Source of the DNA: Pseudomonadota bacterium | Lineage (GTDB): Bacteria > Pseudomonadota > Gammaproteobacteria > Xanthomonadales > Xanthomonadaceae | Assembly (NCBI GenBank): GCA_018241125.1 | Contig: JAFEEL010000065.1 | Coordinates: 1 to 41,796 of the forward strand | Direction of reading: 5' to 3' | Length of the DNA: 41,796 bases | In this document: one piece after another, positions 8,275 through 16,793 of the stretch | Layout of the letters: each line of letters opens with the position of its first letter | How positions within the stretch are numbered: position 1 is the stretch's first letter | Made by a program: the position numbers and the translations under genes | The notes under the pieces: model-generated | Database searches by the model: none | What the model was told of the DNA's origin: nothing | What the model saw: the letters and a program-made list of their open reading frames with translations, nothing else

Positions 8275-9879
8275 TCAGATGTTTCCCACCGCCTGCGCAT
8301 GCTCGCGGGTGGCGGAAAAGCGCACGTCGGGGGCGCGTTCGACGGCCAGTTGCAAGTTCACCCGCGTCGGCGCGAGGTAAACCAGTTGCCCCGCGGCATC
8401 CAGGCCGAGATTCATCGCGTTCTTTTCGCGGAACTCCTCGAACTTCTTCGCATCCTCGCAGCTCACCCAGCGCGCGGTGGCCACGCCGACCGCCTCGAAG
8501 CTGGCCTCCACGCCGTATTCATCCTTGAGCCGATAGGCGACCACGTCGAACTGCAAGGTGCCGACCGCGCCGAGGATCAAATCGTTGCTCATCAGCGGCC
8601 GGAAGAACTGGGTCGCGCCTTCTTCCGAAAGTTGCGCCAGGCCTTTCTGCAATTGCTTGAGCTTGAGCGGATCGCGCAGGCGCGCGCGGCGGAACAGTTC
8701 GGGCGCGAAGTTGGGGATGCCGGTGTAGGCGAGCTTCTCGCCGGTGCTGAAGGTGTCGCCGATGGAGATGGTACCGTGGTTGTGCAGGCCGATCACGTCG
8801 CCCGGGTACGCGGTGTCCACGATTTCCCGATCCGATGCCATGAAGGTCAACGCGTTGGCCAGTTTCACGTCCTTGCCGGCGCGCACGTGCAGCGCCTTCA
8901 TGCCACCGTCGTAGCGGCCCGAGCACACGCGCAAGAACGCCACGCGGTCGCGGTGCATCGGATCCATGTTGGCCTGGATCTTGAAGACAAACCCGGTGAA
9001 CGCCTCTTCCTCCGGGTTCACCGCGCGGGTGGTGGTGGCGCGCGGGCGCGGCGGCGGCGCGTGCTCGACGAAAAAATCCAGCAGCAGTTGCACGCCGAAG
9101 TTGTTGACCGCCGAGCCGAAGAACACCGGCGTCTGCTGTCCCGACAGGTATTTTTCCGCATCGAACGGGTGCGAAGCGCCGGCGACCAGCTCCAGTTCCT
9201 CGCGCACCTCGGCCAACATCGCCGCGCCGATGCGCGCTTCCAGCGCCGGGTCGTCGAGCGAGGCGAAGATGGTCGAATCCTGACGGGTGAAATTGCGACC
9301 CTGTTCGTACAGGTGCACCTCGCCGGTCAGCAGGTGCACGACGCCCTTCAGGCGCGAGCCCATGCCAATCGGCCAGGTCACCGGCGCGCAGGCGATGCCC
9401 AGCACCGATTCCACTTCGTCGAGCAGGTCGATCGGGTTCTTGCCCTCGCGGTCGAGCTTGTTGATGAAGCTCATGATCGGTGTGTCGCGCAGGCGGCACA
9501 CGTCCATCAGCTTGATGGTGCGTTCCTCCACGCCCTTGGCGCAGTCGATCACCATCAGCGCCGAATCCACCGCGGTCAGCACGCGATAGGTGTCCTCGGA
9601 GAAGTCGGCGTGGCCGGGGGTGTCGAGTAGGTTGACGATGCGCCCCTCGTAGGGGAACTGCATCACCGAGCTGGTCACCGAAATGCCGCGCTCCTTTTCC
9701 AGCGCCATCCAGTCCGATGTGGCGTGGCGCGCGGCCTTGCGCGACTTCACGCTGCCGGCCATCTGGATCGCGCCGCCGAACAGCAGCAGCTTCTCGGTCA
9801 GGGTGGTCTTGCCGGCGTCGGGATGGGAAATGATGGCGAAGGTACGGCGGCGCCGGGTTTCGCGCAGGTGGTCGGACAT
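8275..9879 (-). CDS. prfC: Peptide chain release factor 3 (GTPase)
   Basis: 534 residues from the ATG at 9879; an in-frame GTG at 9891 is possible. RF3 is the translational GTPase that removes RF1/RF2 from the ribosome after termination. Motifs: P-loop SHPDAGKTT near residue 19, switch [14 protein letters not shown] and NKLD. The '[14 protein letters not shown]' stretch is typical of RF3 rather than EF-G. Domains II and III follow, and the length is normal for the family (about 530). A TATAAT box lies about 50 bases upstream of the start, so the gene probably has its own promoter although its neighbours lie on the same strand. Confidence 0.96.
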   Translation of the reverse strand: MSDHLRETRRRRTFAIISHPDAGKTTLTEKLLLFGGAIQMAGSVKSRKAARHATSDWMALEKERGISVTSSVMQFPYEGRIVNLLDTPGHADFSEDTYRVLTAVDSALMVIDCAKGVEERTIKLMDVCRLRDTPIMSFINKLDREGKNPIDLLDEVESVLGIACAPVTWPIGMGSRLKGVVHLLTGEVHLYEQGRNFTRQDSTIFASLDDPALEARIGAAMLAEVREELELVAGASHPFDAEKYLSGQQTPVFFGSAVNNFGVQLLLDFFVEHAPPPRPRATTTRAVNPEEEAFTGFVFKIQANMDPMHRDRVAFLRVCSGRYDGGMKALHVRAGKDVKLANALTFMASDREIVDTAYPGDVIGLHNHGTISIGDTFSTGEKLAYTGIPNFAPELFRRARLRDPLKLKQLQKGLAQLSEEGATQFFRPLMSNDLILGAVGTLQFDVVAYRLKDEYGVEASFEAVGVATARWVSCEDAKKFEEFREKNAMNLGLDAAGQLVYLAPTRVNLQLAVERAPDVRFSATREHAQAVGNI

Positions 9880-9930
9880 GCGAAGCGGCACCCGCGGACG
9901 AAGGCGCGGGCGTTGTGCGAAAGGGCCGCG

Positions 9931-9936
9931 ATTATA
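9931..9936 (-). promoter_or_regulatory. Probable -10 box for prfC
   Basis: On the minus strand this reads TATAAT, 51 bases upstream of the prfC ATG. I see no good -35 at 16-18 bases. The 25 bases beyond it (9937-9961) form a GCCCAG/CTGGGC hairpin just after the stop of the GGDEF-EAL gene, which could act as a weak terminator without a clear T-run. Confidence 0.5.
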
Positions 9937-9963
9937 GCCCAGGCCCGCCGCGCGGCTGGGCGG

Positions 9964-12201
9964 TCAGGCGCGCAGGCGATCGGCGGGCGCCGCGAAGCTC
10001 GGGGCGATGAACGGTTTGGCGAAGTAGTCGTCCAGCGGCTGTGGTTTGTCGATCGCGTAACCCTGGCCGAAATCCACGCCCAGTTCGGTCAGGGTGCGGA
10101 TCAGACCCTCGTTCTCGGTGTGTTCGGCGATGGTCTTCTTGTCCAGCACGTGCGCGATCTGGGTGATCGAGCGCACCACCGCCGCCGACAGCGGCACGGT
10201 CTGCATCTCGCGCACGAAGCTGCCGTCGATCTTGAAGTAATCCACGTCCAGCGAGCGCAGGTAACTGAACGAGCAAAACCCGGTACCGAAGTCGTCCAGC
10301 GAGAAGCGGCAGCCCAGCGCACGCAACTGGTCGATGCAGCGCTGCGCGCGCCCGAGGTCGCGCACCGCGCTGGTTTCGGTGATCTCCAGGCAGATGCGGG
10401 AGGCGGGAAATGCGCTGCGGCGCAAACGCTCGGCGACATAGCCGATGAAGCCCTCGTCGACCATCGCCTCGCCGGACAGGTTGATCGCGCAGGTGGTGAC
10501 CGTGGCCGCGTGCTCGGGGTGGCTTTCCAGCCAGCCCAAGGTCATGTCCACCACCATGCGGTCGATGGGAACGCCGAGGCGGAAGCGCTCGGCGGCGGGC
10601 ATGAAATGGTTGGGAGTCAGGTGCTGGCCGGTCTTGCGGTCGTGCATGCGCAGCAGGATTTCGAAGTGCCGGCCGGTGTCCAGCCCGGCATGCAGCGGGG
10701 TCATGGTTTGCGCGTACAGGCTGAAGGCGCGCTTGTCCAAGGCCTCGCGGATGCGCACCGCCCAGCGCATCGCCACGGTGCGGTCGAGCACGTCGCCGGG
10801 CATGGCGCCGGCCACGCACACGCGATTGCCGCCTTGTTCCTTGGCGGTGTAACAGGCCGCATCGGCTTGCGAGAGCAGGCTGGCGAACTCGGCCTCGCCA
10901 GCCTGGAAGGGCACCACGCCCATGCTGGCGGTGGTGGTGAGCATGCGGCCTTCCCACTGCCCGCGATAGGCCTCGATGGTGCGCACCAGCGCCTGCGTGC
11001 GGTCACGGGCGATGGTCGGCGTGGCGTTGTGCAGCAACAGCGCGAACTCGTCGCCGCCCAGATGCGCCAGCGCATCGCCCGGTTGCAGGCTGCCGCGCAG
11101 GATTCCGGCCACGCCCACGATCAGGCAGTCGCCAGCGGCGTGGCTGGCAGTGTCGTTGACCAGCTTGATGTGGTCCAGATCGACGTAGCACAGCGCCAGC
11201 GGTGGGGCGACCGGGTCGGTGAGCGCGCGGCGCACCGTCGTTTCGAAGGCCACACGGTTGGGCAGGCCGGTCAGCGGGTCGGTGGTGGCGCGGCGCAGCA
11301 GCTTGCGGGTGGCGATGCGGCCCTCGTTCACCACCAGTGCCAGGGTGATGGGCAAGATCGACACCATGCACAGATATGACAACAGCATCGCGCTGTCGAA
11401 GGTGTCGGCAGGCAAGGCGATTCCGGGCAGGCCGATGCCGGCGAAGCTGCCGATCAACAGTACCGTCAGCGCCACCGCCACCGCCGTACGCAGGGGTTCA
11501 AAGCGCAGCGCCCCCCAGACCATCACCGACAGCGGCAGGCTGGACATCCCCAACGGGTAGCGGCCTTCCGTGGACGCGCCCCATCCCAGCAGCAGGAAGC
11601 TCAGCACCAAGGCGATGTTCCACAGTGACTGCTCGAGTTGCCGGGCGCTCTTTTCGCCGGCATCGAAGGCAGACAACTGGGTGTTGCGGTACGAGAACAG
11701 GACGATGGCCGGGGCGATCGCGGTGATGCCCAGCAGATTGCCCATCGACCAGCGCAAGAATGCCTCGGGCACCGAGAACGTCCCGAGGTTGCCGGCCGAC
11801 AGCATCGCCACGGCGCCGATCGCGGCGCCGACCAGGGCGGTGACGATCGCACCGACCAGCATCCGAAACGCCGAGCGGAACTGCGGATAGGCCGGGACGC
11901 GGTCGCGGCGGGCGATCCAGGCGCCCAGCAGTGTGGCCAGGGTGTCGCCGATAGTGGAAATCGCCTGATAGACCAGCGGCACGCTCGGGCGAATGGCAAG
12001 CCCTGCCAGCGCGGCGGCCGGGATCAACAGCACCCAGCGCAGCCCGTAGCGCACGCTGGCGGCAAAGGCCACGCCGGCAGCGGGCCAGAACAGCGCGAAG
12101 TCGTTCGGCCCGCGCGCCAGAAAATCGGCGTAGGCGATGCCGGCGAGGTACAGCCCCACCAGCACCAGAAACGTTGCAACGGGCCGGTATGCGTTGCTCA
12201 C
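9964..12201 (-). CDS. MASE1-GGDEF-EAL cyclic-di-GMP enzyme
   Basis: 745 residues. The GTG start at 12201 overlaps the upstream stop as GTGA, which indicates translational coupling. Residues 1-290 hold about eight membrane segments of MASE1 type (for example FALFWPAAGVAFAASVRYG). The GGDEF domain (about 300-465) has DPLTGLPNR, DLDHIKLVND and an intact LGGDEFALLL. The inhibitory site is QPGD rather than RxxD. The EAL domain (about 480-735) has FEILLR, INLSGEAM, LEITET, SLDDFGTGF, YFKIDGSF and GQGYAID, so the metal and catalytic residues are in place although the signature is EIL. The protein could therefore both make and degrade cyclic di-GMP; which activity dominates cannot be told. Confidence 0.93.
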   Translation of the reverse strand: MSNAYRPVATFLVLVGLYLAGIAYADFLARGPNDFALFWPAAGVAFAASVRYGLRWVLLIPAAALAGLAIRPSVPLVYQAISTIGDTLATLLGAWIARRDRVPAYPQFRSAFRMLVGAIVTALVGAAIGAVAMLSAGNLGTFSVPEAFLRWSMGNLLGITAIAPAIVLFSYRNTQLSAFDAGEKSARQLEQSLWNIALVLSFLLLGWGASTEGRYPLGMSSLPLSVMVWGALRFEPLRTAVAVALTVLLIGSFAGIGLPGIALPADTFDSAMLLSYLCMVSILPITLALVVNEGRIATRKLLRRATTDPLTGLPNRVAFETTVRRALTDPVAPPLALCYVDLDHIKLVNDTASHAAGDCLIVGVAGILRGSLQPGDALAHLGGDEFALLLHNATPTIARDRTQALVRTIEAYRGQWEGRMLTTTASMGVVPFQAGEAEFASLLSQADAACYTAKEQGGNRVCVAGAMPGDVLDRTVAMRWAVRIREALDKRAFSLYAQTMTPLHAGLDTGRHFEILLRMHDRKTGQHLTPNHFMPAAERFRLGVPIDRMVVDMTLGWLESHPEHAATVTTCAINLSGEAMVDEGFIGYVAERLRRSAFPASRICLEITETSAVRDLGRAQRCIDQLRALGCRFSLDDFGTGFCSFSYLRSLDVDYFKIDGSFVREMQTVPLSAAVVRSITQIAHVLDKKTIAEHTENEGLIRTLTELGVDFGQGYAIDKPQPLDDYFAKPFIAPSFAAPADRLRA

Positions 12202-15200
12202 GAGGGCAGCTTACCCCCGGACGTGGGGTTCGTCACCAGCGGCGGCGTCGCCGAGCCCAGGACCTGCAAACGTCCGCTGTCGATCAGCGGCTGCGGGCCA
12301 CCCTCGAGCTCCTGCACGATGTTGCCCAGGTCCGAGCGCAGGGTCGGGCGGAACGCGACCCAGGCATCCGCATCGCTGCGTTCGGCCCACAGCATCGCCG
12401 CCCGTGCCAGCCCGATCACCTGCTCCCATCCCAACCGGCGCAGCGTGTCGCGGGACAGCGGGTACTCGGCCAAGCCCACGGCGCAGGCAAGCGCCAGATG
12501 GGCGCCGCCACCGACGTCGAAGGCATGCCCGTGGGCGGCGGCGATGATGCGTTCGCCCACGACCTCCAGCGCCCGTCCCTGCAAGGGCCGCAACAACAGC
12601 AACAAGTCGTGGTCGTCCCAGCGCACCAGATAGTCACCGGCGCGCACCATGCCGCCCAGCACTTGCGCGAACTGCTGCACGGCGCGATCGCCAATCGGCG
12701 CTTGGGTTCCCGCTGCGACCGGTTCGGCACGGCGCAGCCGCACCAGGGCGAACAGCAGGTTTTGCCCGAGTTGGCCGTCGTGTTGTTGCTGGCGGTCGTA
12801 GAACGCCAAGTCCGCCGGGAGCTGATTGGCGAGGTAACGACGGTTGCGCAAGCCGGTCGCCGGGTCGATCTGGCTGGCGTTTTCCAGCCGGGCGTTGGAG
12901 ACATGCAACTGCTGGGTGCGCTCGGCGACCATGCGCTCGAGCGCCACGCGCTGGGTCTCGTGCACGTGCCGCTGCTGGCGATAGCCTGCATAAACGATGG
13001 TGGCGATGAGTACGGCGATCAGCGCGGCGAACAGGTGTGTTTCGTGGAAAAACGGGCGGATGGCGAAGTTCAGCCGCGCCGGTGCCGGGTTCCACACGCC
13101 GGCGTTGTTGGCCGCCATCACCTCGAAGGTGTAATCGCGGGGCGGCAGGTTGGTGTAGTTGACCCGGCGCAGGCGCGGATCGTCCAGTTCGCGCCAGCCC
13201 TTGTCGTAGCCGCGCAGGCGATAACGGACTTGCACGCTGTGCGGATCCTGAAAACTGGGCGCGGCGAACTCGAAGCTCAGGTCGCGCTCGCTGGCCGGCA
13301 GCAATGCCGGCATCGTCGCCGGCGCGTAAGTGCCGCCGGCGTGATCGACGCGCTCGATGACCACGTGTGGCGGCACCGGGTTCTTGACGATGCCGTGGGT
13401 ATCCAGCGCCACCACGCCATCGCGCGAAGGCAGCCACAGCACATGCCCGTCCTGCAGGTAGCCCTTGGACAGCCCGGCGCCATTGCAGCAAAAAGCCTGC
13501 TGACCGGCGTTGCGGTCGCCGCGTTCGTTGAGGATCATTTCGCCGCGAATCTTGTCCAGGCGGCCGCTCGCGTAGGCGCCCAAGTCGGCCACCGGCGCCC
13601 GCGCGACGCCGCGGATTCCCGCCATCCACAGATAGCCACGGTCGTCCTGGGCCATGTAGAAGATGGCGTTGTGCGGCAGTCCCTGCGCCGGCCCCAGCAC
13701 TTTCCAGCCGGTACCGGCAGACACATACGCCTGTTCGGACATCGAGCCCAGCACGATCTCCCCACCGGGCAGCTGAATGATGGCGGTGATATCCAGTTCG
13801 CGCGGCAGGCCGGTGCCGGCGCCCGCGGCGGTGATGCGCTCGTCGCGCAGGGTGTACAGGCCGGACTGGGTGCCGATCAGCAGGCGACCGTCGCGCAGCC
13901 AGCAGATCGATCGCACGCGCACGTCCTCCAGCCCGTCGCTGGGGCCGAAGCGGCGCAGGCGCGCGTCCGGCTGGCCCTCGTGGTCGAGGCGGAACAGGCC
14001 GTCGGTGGTCGGGAACCACAGTCGGCCGTCGGGGCCGCGCACGATGCCGTTGATCTGCGCGGTGGCCATCGGCGCGAACACGCCACCGCCCTCGATGCTG
14101 CCGTCGGGGTGGCGAACGACCAAGCCCTGGCGGGTGCCAACCCACAAGGTGCCGTGCTCGGCCAGCAGGTTGTAGGCGTGTGGATGCGGCAGGCGCGAGC
14201 CGTCGATCGTCTGCTGGAAATGCCCGTGGTCGAGCAGGCTCACGCCATCGCTGGTGCCGACCCAGAAACTGCCGTCCGGATTGGCCGCCAGCGACCACAC
14301 CACGGTGTCGTTCAGCCCTTGTGCGGCGCTGTAGCGACGCGTCCAGCCATTCCAGGCGCGGATCAGCCCTTCCACCTGGTTGCCCAGCCAGAGGTCGCCT
14401 TCGCGATCCTCGAACAGGCTGGTGACGTTGCGAAAATCCAGCGGCGCGGTGCCGGCAAAACGCTCCACCACGCGGCCGGCGCGAATGCGGATCAGTGCGT
14501 GGTTGGCGCCGACCCACAAGTTGCCGTCGTGGTCTTCGCGCAGGGCGAACACCGGCGCATTGCCGATCGCCGGGTCGTCCAGCCGTACCCACGCGCCATC
14601 GATCAGTTCATACAAGCCCTGCGAGGTGCCCGCCCACAGGTGGCCCTGCGCGTCGACCAGTGCGGTGACGGTGGCGCTCGATGCTTCCGTCGGCAGCGCC
14701 AACGCAGTGGCCGTGCCGCCGGCCCGGCGCACGACGACGCCCTTGCCGCCGATCCATTGCCCATCGGTGCGCGGCAGCACGCTCAGCGCCGGCGCGGGCG
14801 AGTTGGCGAGCTTGGCCAGTTTGCCACCGACCACCTGCAACAGGCCGGCGCTGGTGGCGCACCACACCTGCCCTTGCGCGTCTTGCGCCAGCGCATACAC
14901 GTCCAAGCCCTGGCGCTCGTCCATCCCCGGCAGCAGGAAGCGGGTGAAGCGCCCATCGTCGAACTGCGTCAACCCCTTGTAGGTGCCGATCCACAGGCGA
15001 CCGGCGCGATCGACCAGCAGCGAACGCACCCAGATGCCCGGCAGCTCCGGCGTCGACTCGGGCGTGAAGGTGGTGAAGCGGACGCCGTCGAATCGCGCCA
15101 GCCCGCCTTGCGTGCCGACCCACAAATAGCCGTCGCGGTCTTGCGCGATCGCGTTCACGCTGATCTGCGGCAGCCCGTCCTGAATCGTCCAGCGGTTGAC

Positions 15201-15338
15201 GACGTATTGTTCGAAGGGTTTGTCCGGGTCGAGCGCCCATGCCTTCGGCAGCGCCAACAGCGCCAACAGCGCCAACAGGCACGCTTGTATCCACGCCCGG
15301 TCCGGACAAGACAGCGAGCATCGTTCCCTTCGCTGCAC
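12198..15338 (-). CDS. Propeller-type periplasmic sensor with degenerate GGDEF domain
   Basis: 1046 residues. A GTG at 15338 is chosen because GGGGAGGG lies just upstream and a signal peptide follows (ACLLALLALLALPKAWA); the frame is open further upstream. Residues 35-690 contain many Reg_prop repeats of the form DGxLWVGTxxGLxRFD, making a two-module beta-propeller. A Y_Y_Y domain (RYRLRGYDKGWREL) comes next, then one membrane span (LFAALIAVLIATIVYAGY). The C-terminal 240 residues align with GGDEF domains from DPATGLRNRR. At the active-site hairpin the protein has RWDDHDLLLLL where active relatives have RWGGEEF, and the metal-binding Asp motif is missing. It is therefore probably not a cyclase. 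It is coupled to the active GGDEF-EAL gene downstream. Confidence 0.9.
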   Translation of the reverse strand: MQRRERCSLSCPDRAWIQACLLALLALLALPKAWALDPDKPFEQYVVNRWTIQDGLPQISVNAIAQDRDGYLWVGTQGGLARFDGVRFTTFTPESTPELPGIWVRSLLVDRAGRLWIGTYKGLTQFDDGRFTRFLLPGMDERQGLDVYALAQDAQGQVWCATSAGLLQVVGGKLAKLANSPAPALSVLPRTDGQWIGGKGVVVRRAGGTATALALPTEASSATVTALVDAQGHLWAGTSQGLYELIDGAWVRLDDPAIGNAPVFALREDHDGNLWVGANHALIRIRAGRVVERFAGTAPLDFRNVTSLFEDREGDLWLGNQVEGLIRAWNGWTRRYSAAQGLNDTVVWSLAANPDGSFWVGTSDGVSLLDHGHFQQTIDGSRLPHPHAYNLLAEHGTLWVGTRQGLVVRHPDGSIEGGGVFAPMATAQINGIVRGPDGRLWFPTTDGLFRLDHEGQPDARLRRFGPSDGLEDVRVRSICWLRDGRLLIGTQSGLYTLRDERITAAGAGTGLPRELDITAIIQLPGGEIVLGSMSEQAYVSAGTGWKVLGPAQGLPHNAIFYMAQDDRGYLWMAGIRGVARAPVADLGAYASGRLDKIRGEMILNERGDRNAGQQAFCCNGAGLSKGYLQDGHVLWLPSRDGVVALDTHGIVKNPVPPHVVIERVDHAGGTYAPATMPALLPASERDLSFEFAAPSFQDPHSVQVRYRLRGYDKGWRELDDPRLRRVNYTNLPPRDYTFEVMAANNAGVWNPAPARLNFAIRPFFHETHLFAALIAVLIATIVYAGYRQQRHVHETQRVALERMVAERTQQLHVSNARLENASQIDPATGLRNRRYLANQLPADLAFYDRQQQHDGQLGQNLLFALVRLRRAEPVAAGTQAPIGDRAVQQFAQVLGGMVRAGDYLVRWDDHDLLLLLRPLQGRALEVVGERIIAAAHGHAFDVGGGAHLALACAVGLAEYPLSRDTLRRLGWEQVIGLARAAMLWAERSDADAWVAFRPTLRSDLGNIVQELEGGPQPLIDSGRLQVLGSATPPLVTNPTSGGKLPS

Positions 15339-15462
15339 CGGCGACCCTCCCCTTGATGGTCGAGGGCAGTCTAGCGCCAGCGCGCGCGTTTGCGATATGC
15401 CCGCGCGGCCGGGTGCGAGGCGTGCGGGGTGTGCGGACATCATCATGATTTTTCGTTATTTC

Positions 15463-15491
15463 ATCGCTTCATGCGGATGAAGCGATTGACA
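15463..15491 (+). promoter_or_regulatory. 10-bp-arm palindrome overlapping a TTGACA -35 box
   Basis: ATCGCTTCAT and ATGAAGCGAT (15463-15472 and 15477-15486) form a perfect palindrome around GCGG. The next bases give a consensus -35, TTGACA, at 15486-15491. The -10 about 17 bases on is weak. This is the likely promoter of the met operon, with a possible operator. The rest of the interval 15339-15462 shows nothing else I recognise; the promoter of the minus-strand sensor gene must lie there. Confidence 0.5.
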
Positions 15492-15526
15492 TACGGAAAA
15501 ATCTCCGGCAGCATCCATCCCGCAAT

Positions 15527-15637
15527 CCCATCGAGACCGGCTGAGGGACAGGCCCTTGGAAGCCGGGGCAACCGCGGTGCGCAAGCATCGGGCGGTGCCA
15601 AATCCTGCGGGGACGTTCGCGTCCACCGGAAGATGGG
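15527..15637 (+). promoter_or_regulatory. SAM-I (S-box) riboswitch
   Basis: The P1 helix is CCCATC (15527-15532) with GATGGG (15632-15637). Between them lie the S-box landmarks in order: CTGAGGGACAGGCCC, then GAAGCCGGGGCAACC, then GGTGCCAAATCCTGC, and a P4 hairpin GGACG-TTCG-CGTCC. These match the conserved core of SAM-I, including the AGGGA and GGCAACC segments. It precedes methionine biosynthesis genes, as expected. SAM binding should reduce expression of the operon. Confidence 0.93.
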
Positions 15638-15685
15638 TCGTCTTCGCGCCGTGTGCGCCAAGGCGGCATCGGCTTTCCGTAAACC

Positions 15686-15727
15686 GCGGATCTTGCTGGG
15701 GTTCCCGCCCACTGCACGGAGATCCGC
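15686..15727 (+). promoter_or_regulatory. Predicted Shine-Dalgarno-blocking helix (riboswitch expression platform)
   Basis: GCGGATCT (15686-15693) is perfectly complementary to AGATCCGC (15720-15727). The right arm covers the last two bases of the Shine-Dalgarno sequence ACGGAG (15716-15721) and ends one base before the metX-like ATG. No terminator with a T-run is seen between the aptamer and the gene, so control of translation is more likely than attenuation. The link to P1 is inferred. Confidence 0.6.
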
Positions 15728-15728
15728 C

Positions 15729-16793
15729 ATGAGCCTCGTCGCCACCCTTCCTGCCGCACGTGCGGTTTCGCCCATCACCTTTCCGCCGTACGCGTCGTTG
15801 CTGCCGGCAGCGGCCGGGGCTTGCAGTCGCGGCGAGCTGGACGCATCGCTGAGCCTGCGCCACGCCGGGCCGCGCCAAGTGCGCATCGGCTGGCAACGGC
15901 TGGGCGAGTCCGACTTGCCGGTGGTGGTCGTGCAGGGCGGTATCTCGGCGCATCGGCGCGCGGCCGCCGGGCCGGGCGATCAGACCCCGGGCTGGTGGCA
16001 AGCCCAGATCGGCCCGGGCTTGCCGCTCGACCCGGGCTGTGTGCAACTGGTGTCGATCGACTGGCTGGGCAGCGACGGCGCGATCGATGCGCCGATCGAC
16101 ACCGCCGACCAGGCCGATGCCATCGCCGCGGTGCTCGAACACCTGGGCATCGTGCACGTCGCCGCCTTCGTCGGTTGCTCCTACGGCGCGCTGGTCGGCT
16201 TGCAGGTCGCGGTGCGCCACCCGGCGCTGCTCGGCCGGCTGATCGCGATTGCCGGTGCGCACCGCCCGCACCCGTATGCCAGTGCCCTGCGGGCGATCCA
16301 GCGCAAGATCGTCGCCCTCGGGCAACTGCAATGCGCCGATGAAATCGGCGTGTCGCTGGCGCGGCAACTGGGGATGCTGACCTACCGCACGCCGGCGGAG
16401 TTCGCACAGCGCTTCGCCGCGCCGGCCGCGCTGGAAGGCGAGCGCGCGCGCTGCGCGTCGGAAGACTATCTGGAAGCTTGCGGCGAGCGTTTCGTGCGCT
16501 CGCATGCGGCCACCGCGTTCGTGCGGTTGTCCGAGTCGATCGACTTGCACCAGATCGAGCCCGGGGACTTGCGGGTGCCGGCGACCCTGGTGGCGGTCGA
16601 TGGCGATGTGTTGACCCCGCCGGCGGACGCCTTTGCGCTGGCCGAGCGCGCGCATGCGCCGGTGCGAGTGCGCGTGCTGCGTTCGCTGTACGGGCACGAC
16701 GCCTTCCTGAAGGATGTCGAACCGATCGCGGCGATCTTGCGCGAGGGCTTGCGCGATGCCGCTACCGCCGGGTGCCTCGGGGGTGTGGCATGA
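15729..16793 (+). CDS. metX: Homoserine O-acyltransferase (MetX-like alpha/beta hydrolase)
   Basis: 354 residues from the ATG at 15729, which has ACGGAG upstream. The alpha/beta-hydrolase fold shows QGGISAHR (oxyanion region), SIDWLGSDG, the nucleophile elbow VGCSYGALVGL with the serine, a late Asp in VAVDGDVLTPP and the His in YGHDAFLKD. This is the MetX family, which acylates homoserine at the first step of methionine synthesis. In Xanthomonadales such proteins are usually succinyltransferases; acetyl or succinyl specificity cannot be settled from sequence here. The gene ends in an ATGA overlap with metB and lies directly behind the SAM riboswitch. Confidence 0.9.
   Translation: MSLVATLPAARAVSPITFPPYASLLPAAAGACSRGELDASLSLRHAGPRQVRIGWQRLGESDLPVVVVQGGISAHRRAAAGPGDQTPGWWQAQIGPGLPLDPGCVQLVSIDWLGSDGAIDAPIDTADQADAIAAVLEHLGIVHVAAFVGCSYGALVGLQVAVRHPALLGRLIAIAGAHRPHPYASALRAIQRKIVALGQLQCADEIGVSLARQLGMLTYRTPAEFAQRFAAPAALEGERARCASEDYLEACGERFVRSHAATAFVRLSESIDLHQIEPGDLRVPATLVAVDGDVLTPPADAFALAERAHAPVRVRVLRSLYGHDAFLKDVEPIAAILREGLRDAATAGCLGGVA

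Noticed and set aside
12174-15356. A 1060-codon open frame on the plus strand opposite the propeller sensor
   Set aside because: It repeats the antisense of the propeller motif and has no recognisable domain; the minus-strand reading has signal peptide, propeller, Y_Y_Y and GGDEF-like domains.
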